Below are positions 1 through 11,319 of a stretch of 64,000 bases of DNA, piece by piece. The position numbers and the translations under genes are program-made. The notes under the pieces were generated by a model. That model made no database searches, was not told the origin of the DNA, and saw only the letters and a list, made by a program, of their open reading frames with translations. Numbering within the stretch: position 1 is the stretch's first letter; every line of letters begins with the position of its first letter. This DNA is from Mariannaea sp. PMI_226 (Eukaryota > Ascomycota > Sordariomycetes > Hypocreales > Nectriaceae), in assembly GCA_024336345.1 (NCBI GenBank), contig JANFOG010000010.1:682001-746000 (forward strand). Direction: 5' to 3'.

Positions 1-337
1 TAAATTTCAATCTCCCAATTCAAATGCTCATGCTCATCCAATTGCCTAACTTAAGACCTCACCAGGGGGTCATAGCCAAGTGCCTAGTCCAGCATAATTA
101 AAGCCACAGATCGTCGTCTGACAGATCCCCTCAAACGATTTTGGACCCGACGAACAGGGAAAAAAAGACAGCATGGCGGGCTAATAGCTTGTAAGGGTGG
201 AACGTTTTATCGTCATCAGAGGGACCCCTGGTCTCCTCTCATTCTCGTAACTTCATCAGTAGTTCTTGTCTATTGTCGCCATGGATAGCATCTCCGAGTC
301 GCCTGACCTCTCGGTCAGCGTTAAAATTCCTTCTGTT
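1..337. other. Left-edge intergenic segment
   Basis: No supportable gene is seen. An ATG near 281 opens only a 49-codon frame that runs antisense into the 3' end of the neighbouring minus-strand gene, so it is not called. The segment probably holds the 3' UTR of that gene. Confidence 0.5.
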
Positions 338-1402
338 TCAGCTCGAGTCCATCTCCATGATCTCTATAGCTCCCCAGTAAGGAAGTTCACGTGCCAGGCT
401 CTGTCCTGCAGCCCACTCATCCTCACTTGAGTCGGGTTCCTCAAGCTCCTCAATTCGAGCGGGCGGAGGATCGTGGAATAGGAGGCTCGTGCGCTGCATT
501 TTCCTGCGCATCTTACGGGCGCTAGATCCGACGTCGTTGACGTCTAGTGCCTCGCCATCGTCGTCGGAATCGCTGAGCTCGCTGTGTGTTCGTTTGCCAA
601 AGCTGCTTCCCATACTCATGCGGCGGAATTTTCTGCGTTGCTCTCGTCGTCTTAGAAAAGCTTCCTCATCAAAATCGTAGCTCTCTTCGTTGTCCGAAGT
701 CTCGTTGCTGCAGTTAAGGTTCTTTAGGTCATGCATCATGTCCTTGTCTAGTTCTCTGTGTCGTGACCTCGACCGACTGCGGTTTGACTCAATCTCTGTT
801 GGAAGGAGGACGTCAAGTTCTTCACAGTCGCTGTCCATGGGGTCGACCTCTTCCAACGTGAAGTTGCAAATTACCGTCGTTGTCGTTGCGGTAAGGTGCG
901 AAATCTCAGCCTCTTCTTCAGAAGGGTCAGATTCACCTGAGTCGCTAGTGCTTGCAGAAGAGTCTGACATGCGGTCGTCAGAATTGTCCTCAAAGTTGGT
1001 GTCTATAGGTAGCATGGCACGTCTATGGGATTCATCCACGCTTCCTATGCTTGCGCCATCAGAGGAAGCATCGTTGCTATTGTCGAGAGGGGAAGAGGAA
1101 GAAGAAGAAGAGCGCGGGCTCAACTGTTCAGGGCCAAAAGTTGGACGATAGCTAAACTGGTGACCGTTCCCGAACGGTTTGATGTTGGGATCCTCATCAA
1201 GGGGTTTATGAGGCTGAAATAAGTCCCTAAAGTCAGGTTGGCGACGAGGCTTGAGGCTATGTTTACGAGAAGCCGGTGGTGAAGTGGTGGGGGTGTCGGG
1301 TGGTGAGGTTGGGTCGGCGGTGAGATGCTGATCCTGCTGAGATTCGGCAGTTTTGAGGTCTGGAGTGGCTGGCCGCCGCCGAATAATTCTACTCCTTGGC
1401 AT
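338..1402 (-). CDS. Acidic, serine-rich nuclear-type protein of unknown function
   Basis: Single-exon 354-aa protein. The N-terminus is basic and proline/threonine-rich (about 1-60), followed by a serine run (about 98-104) and a long Ser/Asp/Glu-rich disordered stretch (about 110-170). An SR-like patch lies near 207-216. The most conserved-looking part is a basic block at about 251-273 (RRREQRRKFRRMSMGSSFGK), then an acidic SDSDDD patch and a second basic block ending near 304, with a tail ending in EEPDSSEDEW and a short aromatic end. This alternation of basic and acidic disorder suggests a nuclear protein. I believe a protein of this form is conserved in Sordariomycetes, but I cannot assign a function. 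The ATG at 1402 sits in a good CACC context just after a pyrimidine-rich leader. Confidence 0.8.
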   Translation of the reverse strand: MPRSRIIRRRPATPDLKTAESQQDQHLTADPTSPPDTPTTSPPASRKHSLKPRRQPDFRDLFQPHKPLDEDPNIKPFGNGHQFSYRPTFGPEQLSPRSSSSSSSPLDNSNDASSDGASIGSVDESHRRAMLPIDTNFEDNSDDRMSDSSASTSDSGESDPSEEEAEISHLTATTTTVICNFTLEEVDPMDSDCEELDVLLPTEIESNRSRSRSRHRELDKDMMHDLKNLNCSNETSDNEESYDFDEEAFLRRREQRRKFRRMSMGSSFGKRTHSELSDSDDDGEALDVNDVGSSARKMRRKMQRTSLLFHDPPPARIEELEEPDSSEDEWAAGQSLARELPYWGAIEIMEMDSS

Positions 1403-4400
1403 GGTGAAGGAGATTTGGTTGGTAATATTTTGAACTCCTGGGACTTTGAGAAGAGTAAAAAAAAAAAACGTATATCGTGAGTGTTCTTTATGGAGTGGTG
1501 AGGTTTCCGGGGACAGGATCGGGATCCCTCAGTGTTGGTCAATGGCGGGCCGCCGGCTTAGACAAAGCAAGACAAAGACCAGACAAAGGACGGGCGGGAA
1601 CGGGACCGTCAACGGGACCTTATCAATCAAGCTTTATGGCTGGCGCGGAGGTGGGGTTTTCCTCTGGACAATGGCTGGAGGAAAAGCCAAACAAAAAAAG
1701 GGCTTTGTTATAGCGGTATTAAGAGCCAAGAGGCGGAATCCGAGGTACTTTCCAGTACAGTACCACAGGTGACGAGAATGTGAAGAGGAGAGGACGAGAC
1801 ATAAAAAGTCGACCAGGAAAAAATGGTGCAGTGCAATCGTTTAGGTTGCTGCTGGCTACTGCTGGTTCTGCTGGGATACTGCGCGGGGCTGCCAGCAGAG
1901 CATCGCAGGACGCAATGCACCCAAGTGGGAGGGGGAAGGGTGGATTGGGCCTTGAGGGGGTACCCTCTCAGGTCTTCAAGAGAGGGGAGGTTAGGTCTTT
2001 TTTGGTTGGGCGGGCTCTGAGAGTCAGTCAGGGTCGGACTGGGCTAGTAAAGCGCGGGCTGGCCGTTTGGGCTCGCTCTGCGCTGGGCTGGCTGGCTTTG
2101 CCCCAAGCTCGTGGAGAAGGGGGGCGGAGAAGACACGGGACCCAGGAAAAAAATGTGGAGTGAGTACGAGTAGATGGGAGAATTGTTAGAAGGGGTTGTG
2201 AGGGAGGGATGGTGTTGTTAGTTGAATTGTCAGTTTCTGTTCAGAAATCTGACTATGGCGGCACGCCCAAGCTTGAATTGGAATGGAAATGGGTGGTGAG
2301 ATGATGAGAGGCTGCAGTCGTGTGGGTATTGATACGATTGTGGGTGAATTTGGCGTTGTTGTGCTGAGTAGATGATATCACGGGCATCAGTGGGAAGAGT
2401 AGTCAAGGAGTCAAGACCCTGAGTAGGAATCTCCAGGATGGAGAGCTTAGTGTGCGATTGGTGTCTAGGGTCATGATAATGTGTATGGTCGATGAGGGAA
2501 GCTGATCTTTGACGCCGGGGCTTGGTGAACCAGGGGTGCCCAACGACAAAGAAAGTAAGTATGCGGTTTTGTTTCGCCTCGGCTGCCCGTAGCGGACTTT
2601 AGGGTCAGGGTAGTGGTGGTGATGGTAGTAATGGTGGTGCAATTCTTGCTGCTGGTGAATTTGCGCGGCTGGTATAGACCCAATGCAACGGGGGATCTCA
2701 CCGACGTTGTGGGCGGAGAGAGAGTGGGGGGACGGAGGGAGAATTGGACCTTTGCTTCCTTTTTCAGCGGTGTGTCTCCGTGCACTTAACAACGGATCAA
2801 AAACTGAAGATGAGAGGAACAGGAGATGGAGGAGATGGGGAGCAGGCGAGAAGGAAGAAGAAGAGGACCTGGAGGCAAGAAAAAAAAGATTTTGTCGTCG
2901 GTAGGCAAATCACTTCCCACGGAAGGGAAAGTGCGCTCAAGGGCTTAGAGGAGGGAAGAGGCAGGAGCGGCGGAGTGAAGGATGAGCGCTGATAGGTGCA
3001 GCTGCGTGTAAGAGGTCCCTCAACGGAGTAGCTGTGCGGCGGATGAGGGTACAGTACAGTAGAGTACAGTAGCGCACGATAAGGAGGGATGAGGCAAACA
3101 AAAGTCAGCCGTTGAATAAGTTATTCGGTTGACACACTCTGGTGATGGATAATGAAAAACCAAGCACAGGCGACTCGGAGGCGATTGGGTCTGGGATGCA
3201 ATGCATTAGCGCGGTCTCTGGGATGACGACGGCCAGGTTGGTACTATAAGTACGAAGTAGGTATTCGTGAAGTACCATTTAATCGTCAGATCAGGAGGGA
3301 ATAGCAGAAACAAGGTAGAGAGATGGAAAATGCAAAGTGCGCCCCCGTACTTGAAGCTATCGAGGCAATCCCCGGTTCCAGGTTATTGCTCTCTTGCTCG
3401 TTCCAATTGACGACTTTGTCCTCCCTGTCTTGGCCCTTGATTTGCACTACTTCTCTTGTCTGGCTCTTCTCTTCGTCATCTCCCTTTGAATTAAATTCAT
3501 GTTTGGTCCTGCATTCACTATCTGCGGCAGTAACGCACCGTCTTGTATGGACAGAAAAAAACAAGGGAAAGCCCTGTCTTTGCAATGGGGACGAGTCAAT
3601 GTGTGGTCCTCCGCGGGGGATGGTACCGGGCCGGGTCCGAAAGTGGAGACTCTGTATTCGGCGTCTTCTCAACAATCAAGACAGGGTCTGCCGAGTGAGA
3701 CAAACCGAACGCCTAGAAAGAGAAAGAATGCGGGGGAAGGTAGGGCGAAGTTACGAACGGAGAACGACGAGAGTGAGGGATGGATATCAAGCTGTCGGAG
3801 AGAAAGCTGAGATGATGGTCGTCGGACCCTGCAGACTATCTCTGTAGAAGCTTCCAAATATTTAGATTTTGGGAGGGGTAGCTATCTGATATAGACTGCC
3901 CAAGGTGGGAAGGTAGACTAGCAGGTGGTTGACAGATAGTGGGAGGAGGACGTGATTTGTGCGTGCGCAAAAATGAGGTTGCAATCTTGTGATTTTGCGC
4001 AACTGCGAGCTGAAAATTTGTGTGAATCCTTCGAGGCGTCTCCAATTTCGGAGAAGAGACAGAAGGCACTATTGCGCAAATGAGCAATAAATCTTGATCC
4101 TATTACTGAACTGACAATAATTGAAACAGTCGTGGCCAAGTCTGTCAAGTCCTTGGGATCTAGGTAGGTAAATAAAATATAGGTAGTAGATAGGTAGTAG
4201 GTACGACAATATAAGTTATACGCTTCTGTCGTTCTTGTTATCCAACGTGCTAATAAGAATATCGATACCAAAGCGACACAGGACAAGAGAACTCCGCAAC
4301 GGCTCCGTCTTTATACTTCTGTCCCCATCAGCTATTCTCGTAGTCCTTCTCCTTTTTCACCCATTTTTTCCTTGACCGCATCTGACCTTGAAGTGCCAAA

Positions 4401-6959
4401 ATTAAATCGTGGACCGGCCCGCCAGCCCCAAAAGCTACCCACGGCCTAGGCTATCAATCGTCCACGTCTATCTTTCTCAAGCATTTTATTCCACCTTTTC
4501 CATTTAGCTCGTAGGCATTCGCAAGGATGGAAGCCTTTCAGTTCCAACCCGACGGGCCACCGCCACCGCCAACAAACAGAGGGCGAAGAAAATTTTCGTT
4601 CAAGGGGACCGAACGAGTGGAGGACAGTACATAAAGCTGCAGCAAATAAATTGGGCCCCTGGTCCCTTTGGAGACTCTGGAATGTGCAAATTTTTGTTCT
4701 TGCGCAAACGAAGCAGCATGGCAGCTGTCAGAAACCTCGTAGGCGCCCTCGGACCCTCATGGGGGATCCATTTGGTGCTAATTGAGGCGCCGTAGCGTCT
4801 TGTGCTGCGTAGCTTGACTGCGTAGCTTGACCGGGCAGGGGTCGAGCAGCATCACCGATTCACCGGGTTGGTATCTTGGGCAGCAATACTCCTCGCTTCT
4901 TGGTGTTGTTGCCCTGTCATCTTTCCCACAAAACACAAGAACTTAGAGTGAAAAGACCAACAGAAATACTCATGCAATACGTAGAATAATAACGTAAAGG
5001 ACGAGTATAAAGGGGACCGGGAATGCAACGAGCTGACTCGGTCAAACAAAGTAATTATTGTAGGTGTCCCAGATTTTATCATAAATCTATTCCTAGTTTA
5101 AAAACATGACTCTTCTGCGTGGAGACAAGTGCAGCCTTGCTGCACGATGGGCTCGGCGTTTTACTGTACTACCCTGCGTTCACGGTTGACAAAAAGAGGC
5201 CAGCATGCATACCGGTAGTACAGTACATGATCGACTGACGGCCACGAGGTAGTGCATTGCTAGTATCTCATTTTTGCTACTAAAACTAGGCCGTGAAACT
5301 CCAACGTAAGAAGTTGAGATGGGTCAGACAGTCAGAGATGGGGCTATGACTCTTTCGCCAGATGGCCAAGTCTGTGTTGGCAACAAACCAAGGAAGAATA
5401 GTATGGTTATGATGGAAAGGATGAGGGAAATGTCTTGGGGTGCTTGAACCCACTAATAATTTTTTTTCAATGAAAAATCTAGGCTGGTTCGTTCAGCTAT
5501 TCAGTTTCAACCTCGGAGCCAGTCAACATCTGCATTCTGACCACCATCTTGGATTTCATGGCTGGGCTGAGAATTGTAAGAGGGAAAGCTACTCCGGCGA
5601 TTTCCCAAATCCCCCTAAACTCGAGAAGCTAATATCAGGCACCCTGTTCGGAGTAATACTGACACAATTTGAGGCCTCTGCATTTCTGACACACCTCTTT
5701 AGGGAATTTATCGTCGTCTTGCATATTGAGCGTCTCAGTGTATTTAGTATTAATGGACCTTCACATGCAACCAGCCGGTCGTGAATCTGTAGTCAATCCA
5801 TGTCCTGTGTGCCCTAGGGCTAAGTTTCGCCTTCTGGTTCTGAGCCATACATACAACCAGTAAGTGGATGGCACAAAGCTGGAGCCGGATAAATTCGACA
5901 GAAGGCTTGAGGCACCAACTACTCAGCTGCTGTGGAATATCCGATGAGTTGCGGTGTTCACTCCTTGGGTGGCTTTTGAGTGTGAGATAATCTACTAGTA
6001 AATGGCTGATGGAAATATCTGAGTGTGTGCGTGTAAATACATATTTACAACACAGAGACTTCTGAGTTGCATTGACCTGGGTATCCTCATTGCAGTAGGG
6101 GTCATTGTGCCTTGTGGTGCTGACACCACCATTTCTGTACGTAGACATGTCACAACCAAGGTTCTTTATATTGATGCGGCACAAATCAGAGCGAACGGAT
6201 GAGCAAGGAAACTTCCAAATGTGTTGAGATGATGACCTATCCTGCAGTCTTTCTCTCGTTCTATCCCCTTGAAATCACGAAGTCTCGGGTGCTTGGCAAG
6301 CGTCAAGAAACGCTTCTTAGATCTACTCTTCAAGTGCACTACTCTCCCAGCTGTCACTCTTGGGATAGGCATGGACATTGAATAGCCGCATTGAGAAAGG
6401 GAAGTGGGTAGGGCTTTGGAGAAGATACTAAATAATGACATGCGAGACACAGCACTCGATAATGGGGACCAGAAGAATCAGGGAAAATCCTTCAGCTAAA
6501 GTGAAAACTAGGGCGAATCAAGGTTACTTGAGGATTTTTGACCTGGTCTATATTTCGTATAATATACATATACCTACATACATCCTTCCCCTGTCTACGT
6601 ATCTACTATCTCGATACCTAAGGCAGACTCGTTCATATAAGGTTGCTTGGTGCCAAGAGCTGTAAGTATTTTAGGTATCAGTCCCGACAAACGGAGCTGG
6701 CAAGTAGAACAATCTACGGAGTAGTTACCCCACCATCCCATCCCGCCTTTGGGCAAGGAGCAGCCACAGTGGCTTAAAGCTACATACCTACTTTAGCCAG
6801 ATAGGTACTTGCCAGGGGTCCTTAAGCTCAGAGCTTCTGAAACTCAATGACATCGACACCACTTATCAGCCACAATCGCGCAACAACATCTACATCTCTA
6901 TTCAACACCTCCAGTTTTGTATTCGCAACTTTCACCTCTAGCGCATCATTTATTTTGCA
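1403..6959. other. 5.6-kb intergenic region between divergent genes
   Basis: This lies between the heads of the minus-strand acidic protein and the plus-strand CENP-Q gene. From 1403 to about 3000 the plus strand is purine-rich, as expected of a long pyrimidine-rich leader or promoter for the minus-strand gene. Short open frames exist (for example 3323-3847) but have no recognisable domain and odd composition. A 13-nt perfect tandem duplication lies at 4806-4831. A 35-codon frame at 4527 follows a pyrimidine-rich, leader-like stretch (see findings). The part from about 5400 to 6700 is more AT-rich and shows nothing definable. Confidence 0.5.
4806..4831. repeat. 13-nt perfect tandem duplication
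   Basis: TGCGTAGCTTGAC occurs twice back to back (4806-4818 and 4819-4831) in non-coding sequence. It is probably a replication-slippage product. Confidence 0.85.
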
Positions 6960-8876
6960 ATGGTACGTATACGAACTCTGGCAGCTTCTTGTGTTCTTTT
7001 TTACTTTTAATTTCTTAACAAAATACTGATTTCTCGCAAAACTTGAAGGCAAAATCGGCAAGTTCTCCGAAGCGCAAGCGCGGCAGGCCCCAAAACGCGT
7101 CCAAGGCCACCACCGCGTCGCTTGATCGCCCAGATGACTACGAGGCCGACGTCGAGGAGGCTCGCCCGAAGAAAAAGGGCAGGCCGAAAAAAACATCTCA
7201 AATTGCTCAGCCCGCCGCTGCGGCCGCTGAGGGTGACCAGCAACAGCCCCGACGTAACCGTGGTCGTCCCTCGCTTGAGAAGACCCGCGCAGATGCGCAA
7301 AACGAATCGGAGGGTCCCGTGCCGCAGGTCAGAAGGAAACGTGGTCGCCCTTCACTTGAGGAACAGATAGCGAGGGAAGGCGAAGTTGAAAAGCGGTCAG
7401 GCCATCAGGACGGACCACACGACTCACGGAGGCGGGGGGGTCAAGAGCAGCAGCAGGAAGAGGAGGAGGAGGACGCTCCCGCAGAGACCCTGCCGCGCAG
7501 AAGGGGCCGAAAACCTGCAAATGACCAGTCAGGGAAGCAGACCCTGCAGCAACAGAAGCAGCTAGGAGACCAGCCAGAACGCCGACCAGGACCCGACGTT
7601 GAAGGAAGAGGCGGCGAACCAGGCGAACCAGATGCACGTAAGAAACGAGGTCGCCCTCGAAAATCTGGGGATACGTCTCAAGTAGCAGAAGAAGTGGACG
7701 AACAGGAACTGTCGTCAAGGACAAGAAACCGGCCCTCATTGCAAGATTTGCCGCATGAGGATGCCCACAACAAGCGCGGAAAAGCAGCTGCGAGCTCCAA
7801 GAGGGCTAAACGCAAATCTAATGGCAATGCGGACGATATGCAGGGCCAGGATGAGGGCCAACCGAGGAAGCGTCGTCGACAACAAACGGCGAGAGACGCG
7901 TCAGACCAGGAGGAAAGCCAGACTGAACAAATTGCCACTGCCTCAAAACCCCGAGGCCGTCGTCGATCAAGTCAGAAAGACGTACCAGACGCTGAAGACA
8001 TGACACCTTCTTCACCCCCCAAGCCATATATGCATGTGGCCCCCCAAACTCGCCACATACGACCCTCCATTATAGCAGCGAAATGGTCACCACTCTCAGG
8101 TGCCTCCCTACCAGCCACATCCACCATTCTCTCTCTCGCCCAACAGCCCATCATCCAGCGCACCGCCGCCGCCCGTAATCGCCGCCAACATGCCGAGGCC
8201 GCCTTGAACCTTGTCGCACGTCGTGTTACCCGAAAACTGAGTCGCGGTCTCCCGTTCCCGCCTGCTTCGTTGACCGGTCGGGATGGTAGACCTGGGCGTC
8301 TTGCCGCTGGCGCTGATGGCGGACGTGCCGCAGAGCTGGATTTTGAGAGTGTCTTGGATGGTCGTTCCGCCCTAGAAAGGCAGCTGGGCCCTGCATTACA
8401 TGCTGTTGAGCTTTTGAGACGTGAACGAGGGAGAATGGAGAAGGAACTGGAGCGCGATTACGAGAAACTGAGGGACCTGGAGTCGCGAGCGAGGGCTCAG
8501 ACTAGGGCTCGGAATGAACAACTGAAGAAAGCTCATGTCCTAGCACCAACATCGAGGCCGAGGCCCCAGGAGGCTCACGATCGATCCGTCATTACGGCTG
8601 GTGAGACGAGCAATGTTTTCAAGGTATGACCCTATTCACAGACATGCACCTTGACGTTATAAGCATAAATACTAAGAGACTATCGTCCAGGATCTTGACC
8701 ACCCAGAACTCGAGCCACTAGCAGTTCAACTCTCCGGTCATGTTGACAGCATTCAGAGTAATCTCCAGCAAGGCAGCGGCATATCAGAGCAGCTTGGCCG
8801 GAGCCGGGCGGCGTTGCAGGGTGTGCTGATGCGCTACTTGAACCAGGAGTCGTATGAACGGGTGGTTCTTGGATAG
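6960..8876 (+). CDS. fta7: CENP-Q/Fta7-like kinetochore protein with N-terminal AT-hooks
   Basis: Model: exons 6960-6962, 7049-8623 and 8691-8876, giving 587 aa. The first coding exon is only the ATG; the intron starts GTACGT and has a CTGAT branch point at 7026-7030. The N-terminal half (about 9-310) is basic, disordered and carries six AT-hook cores (five GRP, one RGRKP) near residues 13, 45, 73, 100, 154 and 202. From about 325 it matches the CENP-Q region: a PYMHVAPQTR segment, KWSPL, then a coiled coil (about 375-505) with KLSRGLPFPP inside it. The last exon (61 aa) continues the helical region and ends in YERVVLG. CENP-Q belongs to the inner-kinetochore CCAN (COMA module with CENP-P/O/U). 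The hooks imply direct minor-groove DNA binding, which is inference. The next gene is convergent. Confidence 0.85.
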
Positions 8877-9981
8877 GAAAAGGATTGAAGGATATTTGTC
8901 TTTTATGGACGTGTATGAGAGTCATGAAATGATTGAATGAACAATGGGCTGGGATCATCGGTATATGGCAACAATTGGGCACTAGGAAAGGAGAGACGGG
9001 TTGGGACAGGATAGATACCTGGCGTAACAGGATACTCATGGGTATACTTGATGTTGAATCTCTTTTCTGGTTCATGTACAAAGCATAAAGCTATTCCAAC
9101 ACACAGAGTCTTATGATCACAAGCATATATGGTCAATGCCACTTCCCCCGATACTTCGTCCAATGTGCCGATCAACCAAAATCTGATACCAAGAAACAAA
9201 CAAACAAACCGCCAAACATCAAATCAAACAACATGGGAACAGATCCTAAACACAGCCTGCGATTCACCAAGCCAAGCAATACTAGAAACACAGTCTAACT
9301 GTTGCTCGAAACCATTTACATCCTACACAACAAGGCTGAGGAAACTAGATCAATCTACAACCGCGAGTTTCATCCACATATCTAAGGTTTGAAACGCTTA
9401 TAGGGATACTACTCCAGTACGATACGACGGAAACTGGTTGTCAAAATCATTGAAAAAAAAAATACACACGAAAAGCACTGTAGATAAGTGAGCCACCCCC
9501 ATTGCTCCCCATATTACATAGCAACTTTCTCAACAGACGATCCACTTACTACACAAATCACTAGTAATTCACATCCGTCCATCATATATTTCACTTTAAC
9601 CACATGGTCTCAAGGTGCGTTCAACAAGAACATTGCGGCTGGGCACCTGGGCATTCAATAAGATGCGAAAGGGAAAACGGCAAGACAGAGCAAAGATTTG
9701 AAAAGGTCATGATTCTCATTGAATGGAAGCCAAGGGAAACAAAGAAAAAAAGATTTCCACAAAAAGATTTTCTTTTTTAATCTGTCATACATGTCTAAGT
9801 GAGTACCAGCGTCTCCTCTCACGTCCGAAGGAACCCCCCTTTTCCTCCACCTAACCCAGACGAGTACTTTCTGACAGCGAAGAAAAAAAGGGGGGACGAC
9901 TGTGCTGAGCCTGGCACAACGAATAGAAGTTATATACGAATAAGCCTCTTATCTAGAGAGCGAGAGAGAGAGCGCACGCAT
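8877..9981. other. Convergent intergenic region
   Basis: This separates the 3' ends of CENP-Q and the wall-type protein. It is AT-rich with A/T runs and holds only spurious short frames. It should contain the two 3' UTRs. I see no RNA gene. Confidence 0.5.
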
Positions 9982-11319
9982 TTATCGGTAACGACGAGCG
10001 AATCCGCTGGGCAGGGCATAGCCGTAGCCTGGGGTGCTGCTGGCACTGGCCTTGGGGGTGGCAGCAGGAGTGGTGGCGGCACTGGTCTGGGCAGTGTTGC
10101 CGCTGGCATCGGTAGTGCTGTGACCGGCGGCGGTGTCGGCCTTGGTTACAGTGTTGCTCTTGGCGGGGTAAGGGATAACAGTAACGGTGGCCTCAACAGT
10201 AGTGGTCTCATCATCGCAGGAGTCATCGTCCTCATCATCGTCGTCACCAGCAGGGTGAGTGTTGCCGGAGGCAACGTTGGTAGTCTTGTGGGGGTGAACA
10301 TCCTTCAGGGTCACAGAAGGTTGCTCGTGGCCGGCAGGCTTGGTGGGCTCCGGGTTGCCGACAGTCACGTAGACGGTGGAAGCGTGGAGAGTGACGGTGG
10401 AAGCAGCAGCAGTGACAGTGACAGTAGCGGGAGCATTGTTGCACTCGCAGGTGTTGGCACCAAGACCAGAGTTGGCACCGGTGGAAGCAGGAGGGGGAGG
10501 AGGAGCGTTCTTGACAGTGTGGCTGCCCTCGTTGTGGGAAACACCGCTGTTGTCACCGGCAGTTCTAGTCTCAGTCACCTTGGCCTCATCGATGGTCACA
10601 GTGATAGTGGCAGTCTTGGTGCCAATAACGGTTGTGGTGGGCTCGACAGACTTGACCTGCTCATCAGTCTTGACCTGGTTGCCCTCGGAGCATGGGACAG
10701 TGACGGTCTCCTCAATGGTCTTGTAGACGACCTTGGTGGTGGCCTCGTTGCCAATGGTGAGAGTGAGCGTCTTACTCTTGATGTGAGTCTTGACAGAGGT
10801 GGTAAGGGATTGAGACACGCCAGAGTTGTCAGAGTCACTGGCGACAGGCTTGGCAGTCGTCTTGGGAGCGGAGCCGGTGCCAGTAGCGACGGGGAGGGTA
10901 TACTTGGGATGACCATTTCCGGTCTGGGAATGATGCTTGATAATGGACTCGGAGATGGAGCTGGCGGCAGTAACGGGACAGACAGTGGTGGTGATATCAA
11001 CAGTGTCGGTAACAACAAAAGTGGTCTTGTCGGTCTCTGGGAGCTGATCAATGGCAGTCTGATCGGCAGGGCAGTTGGTAACTGTGGGAGCGCAGCTGGT
11101 GACGGTGTGGACCTTGGTAGTGACAATAGTCAGGGTGGTAGAGCCGCCGGAGCCCGCCTCGGTGCTGGAAGCACCGGGGGGAGTGTTGGTGTAGCCCGCA
11201 GCGGTGGTGGTACCAGCGACGGTGGTACGGTTTCCTTGGTGGAAGTGGCCATGTTGGGGGAAGTAGTTGTGGGCATTGGTCAAGGCAGCCAGGCCGAGGG
11301 TAACAAAGAAGGACTTCAT
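9982..11319 (-). CDS. Secreted Thr/Val-rich cell-wall-type protein
   Basis: Single exon, 445 aa from the ATG at 11319. An in-frame upstream extension exists, but this start gives a clean signal peptide (MKSFFVTLGLAALTNA, cleavage before HNYFPQHG). The mature protein is very rich in Thr, Val, Ala and Ser with repeated TVTV/TTTV stretches, as in O-mannosylated fungal wall proteins. A few cysteines occur in short motifs (SCAPTVTNCP, TTVCPVT, VPCSEG, NTCECNN). A proline run at about 269-273 and an acidic DDDDEDDD block near 360 break up the Thr-rich sequence. The C-terminus (ALPSGFARRYR) is polar and basic, with no hydrophobic tail, so GPI anchoring is not indicated. Secreted matrix protein is the best inference; no enzymatic domain is visible. 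Codon composition keeps the opposite strand open as well. Confidence 0.8.
   Translation of the reverse strand: MKSFFVTLGLAALTNAHNYFPQHGHFHQGNRTTVAGTTTAAGYTNTPPGASSTEAGSGGSTTLTIVTTKVHTVTSCAPTVTNCPADQTAIDQLPETDKTTFVVTDTVDITTTVCPVTAASSISESIIKHHSQTGNGHPKYTLPVATGTGSAPKTTAKPVASDSDNSGVSQSLTTSVKTHIKSKTLTLTIGNEATTKVVYKTIEETVTVPCSEGNQVKTDEQVKSVEPTTTVIGTKTATITVTIDEAKVTETRTAGDNSGVSHNEGSHTVKNAPPPPPASTGANSGLGANTCECNNAPATVTVTAAASTVTLHASTVYVTVGNPEPTKPAGHEQPSVTLKDVHPHKTTNVASGNTHPAGDDDDEDDDSCDDETTTVEATVTVIPYPAKSNTVTKADTAAGHSTTDASGNTAQTSAATTPAATPKASASSTPGYGYALPSGFARRYR

Noticed and set aside
3323..3847. 174-codon plus-strand open frame
   Set aside because: Two unlike halves (Ser/Leu-rich then Arg-rich) with no motif; overlapping frames on both strands are also open.
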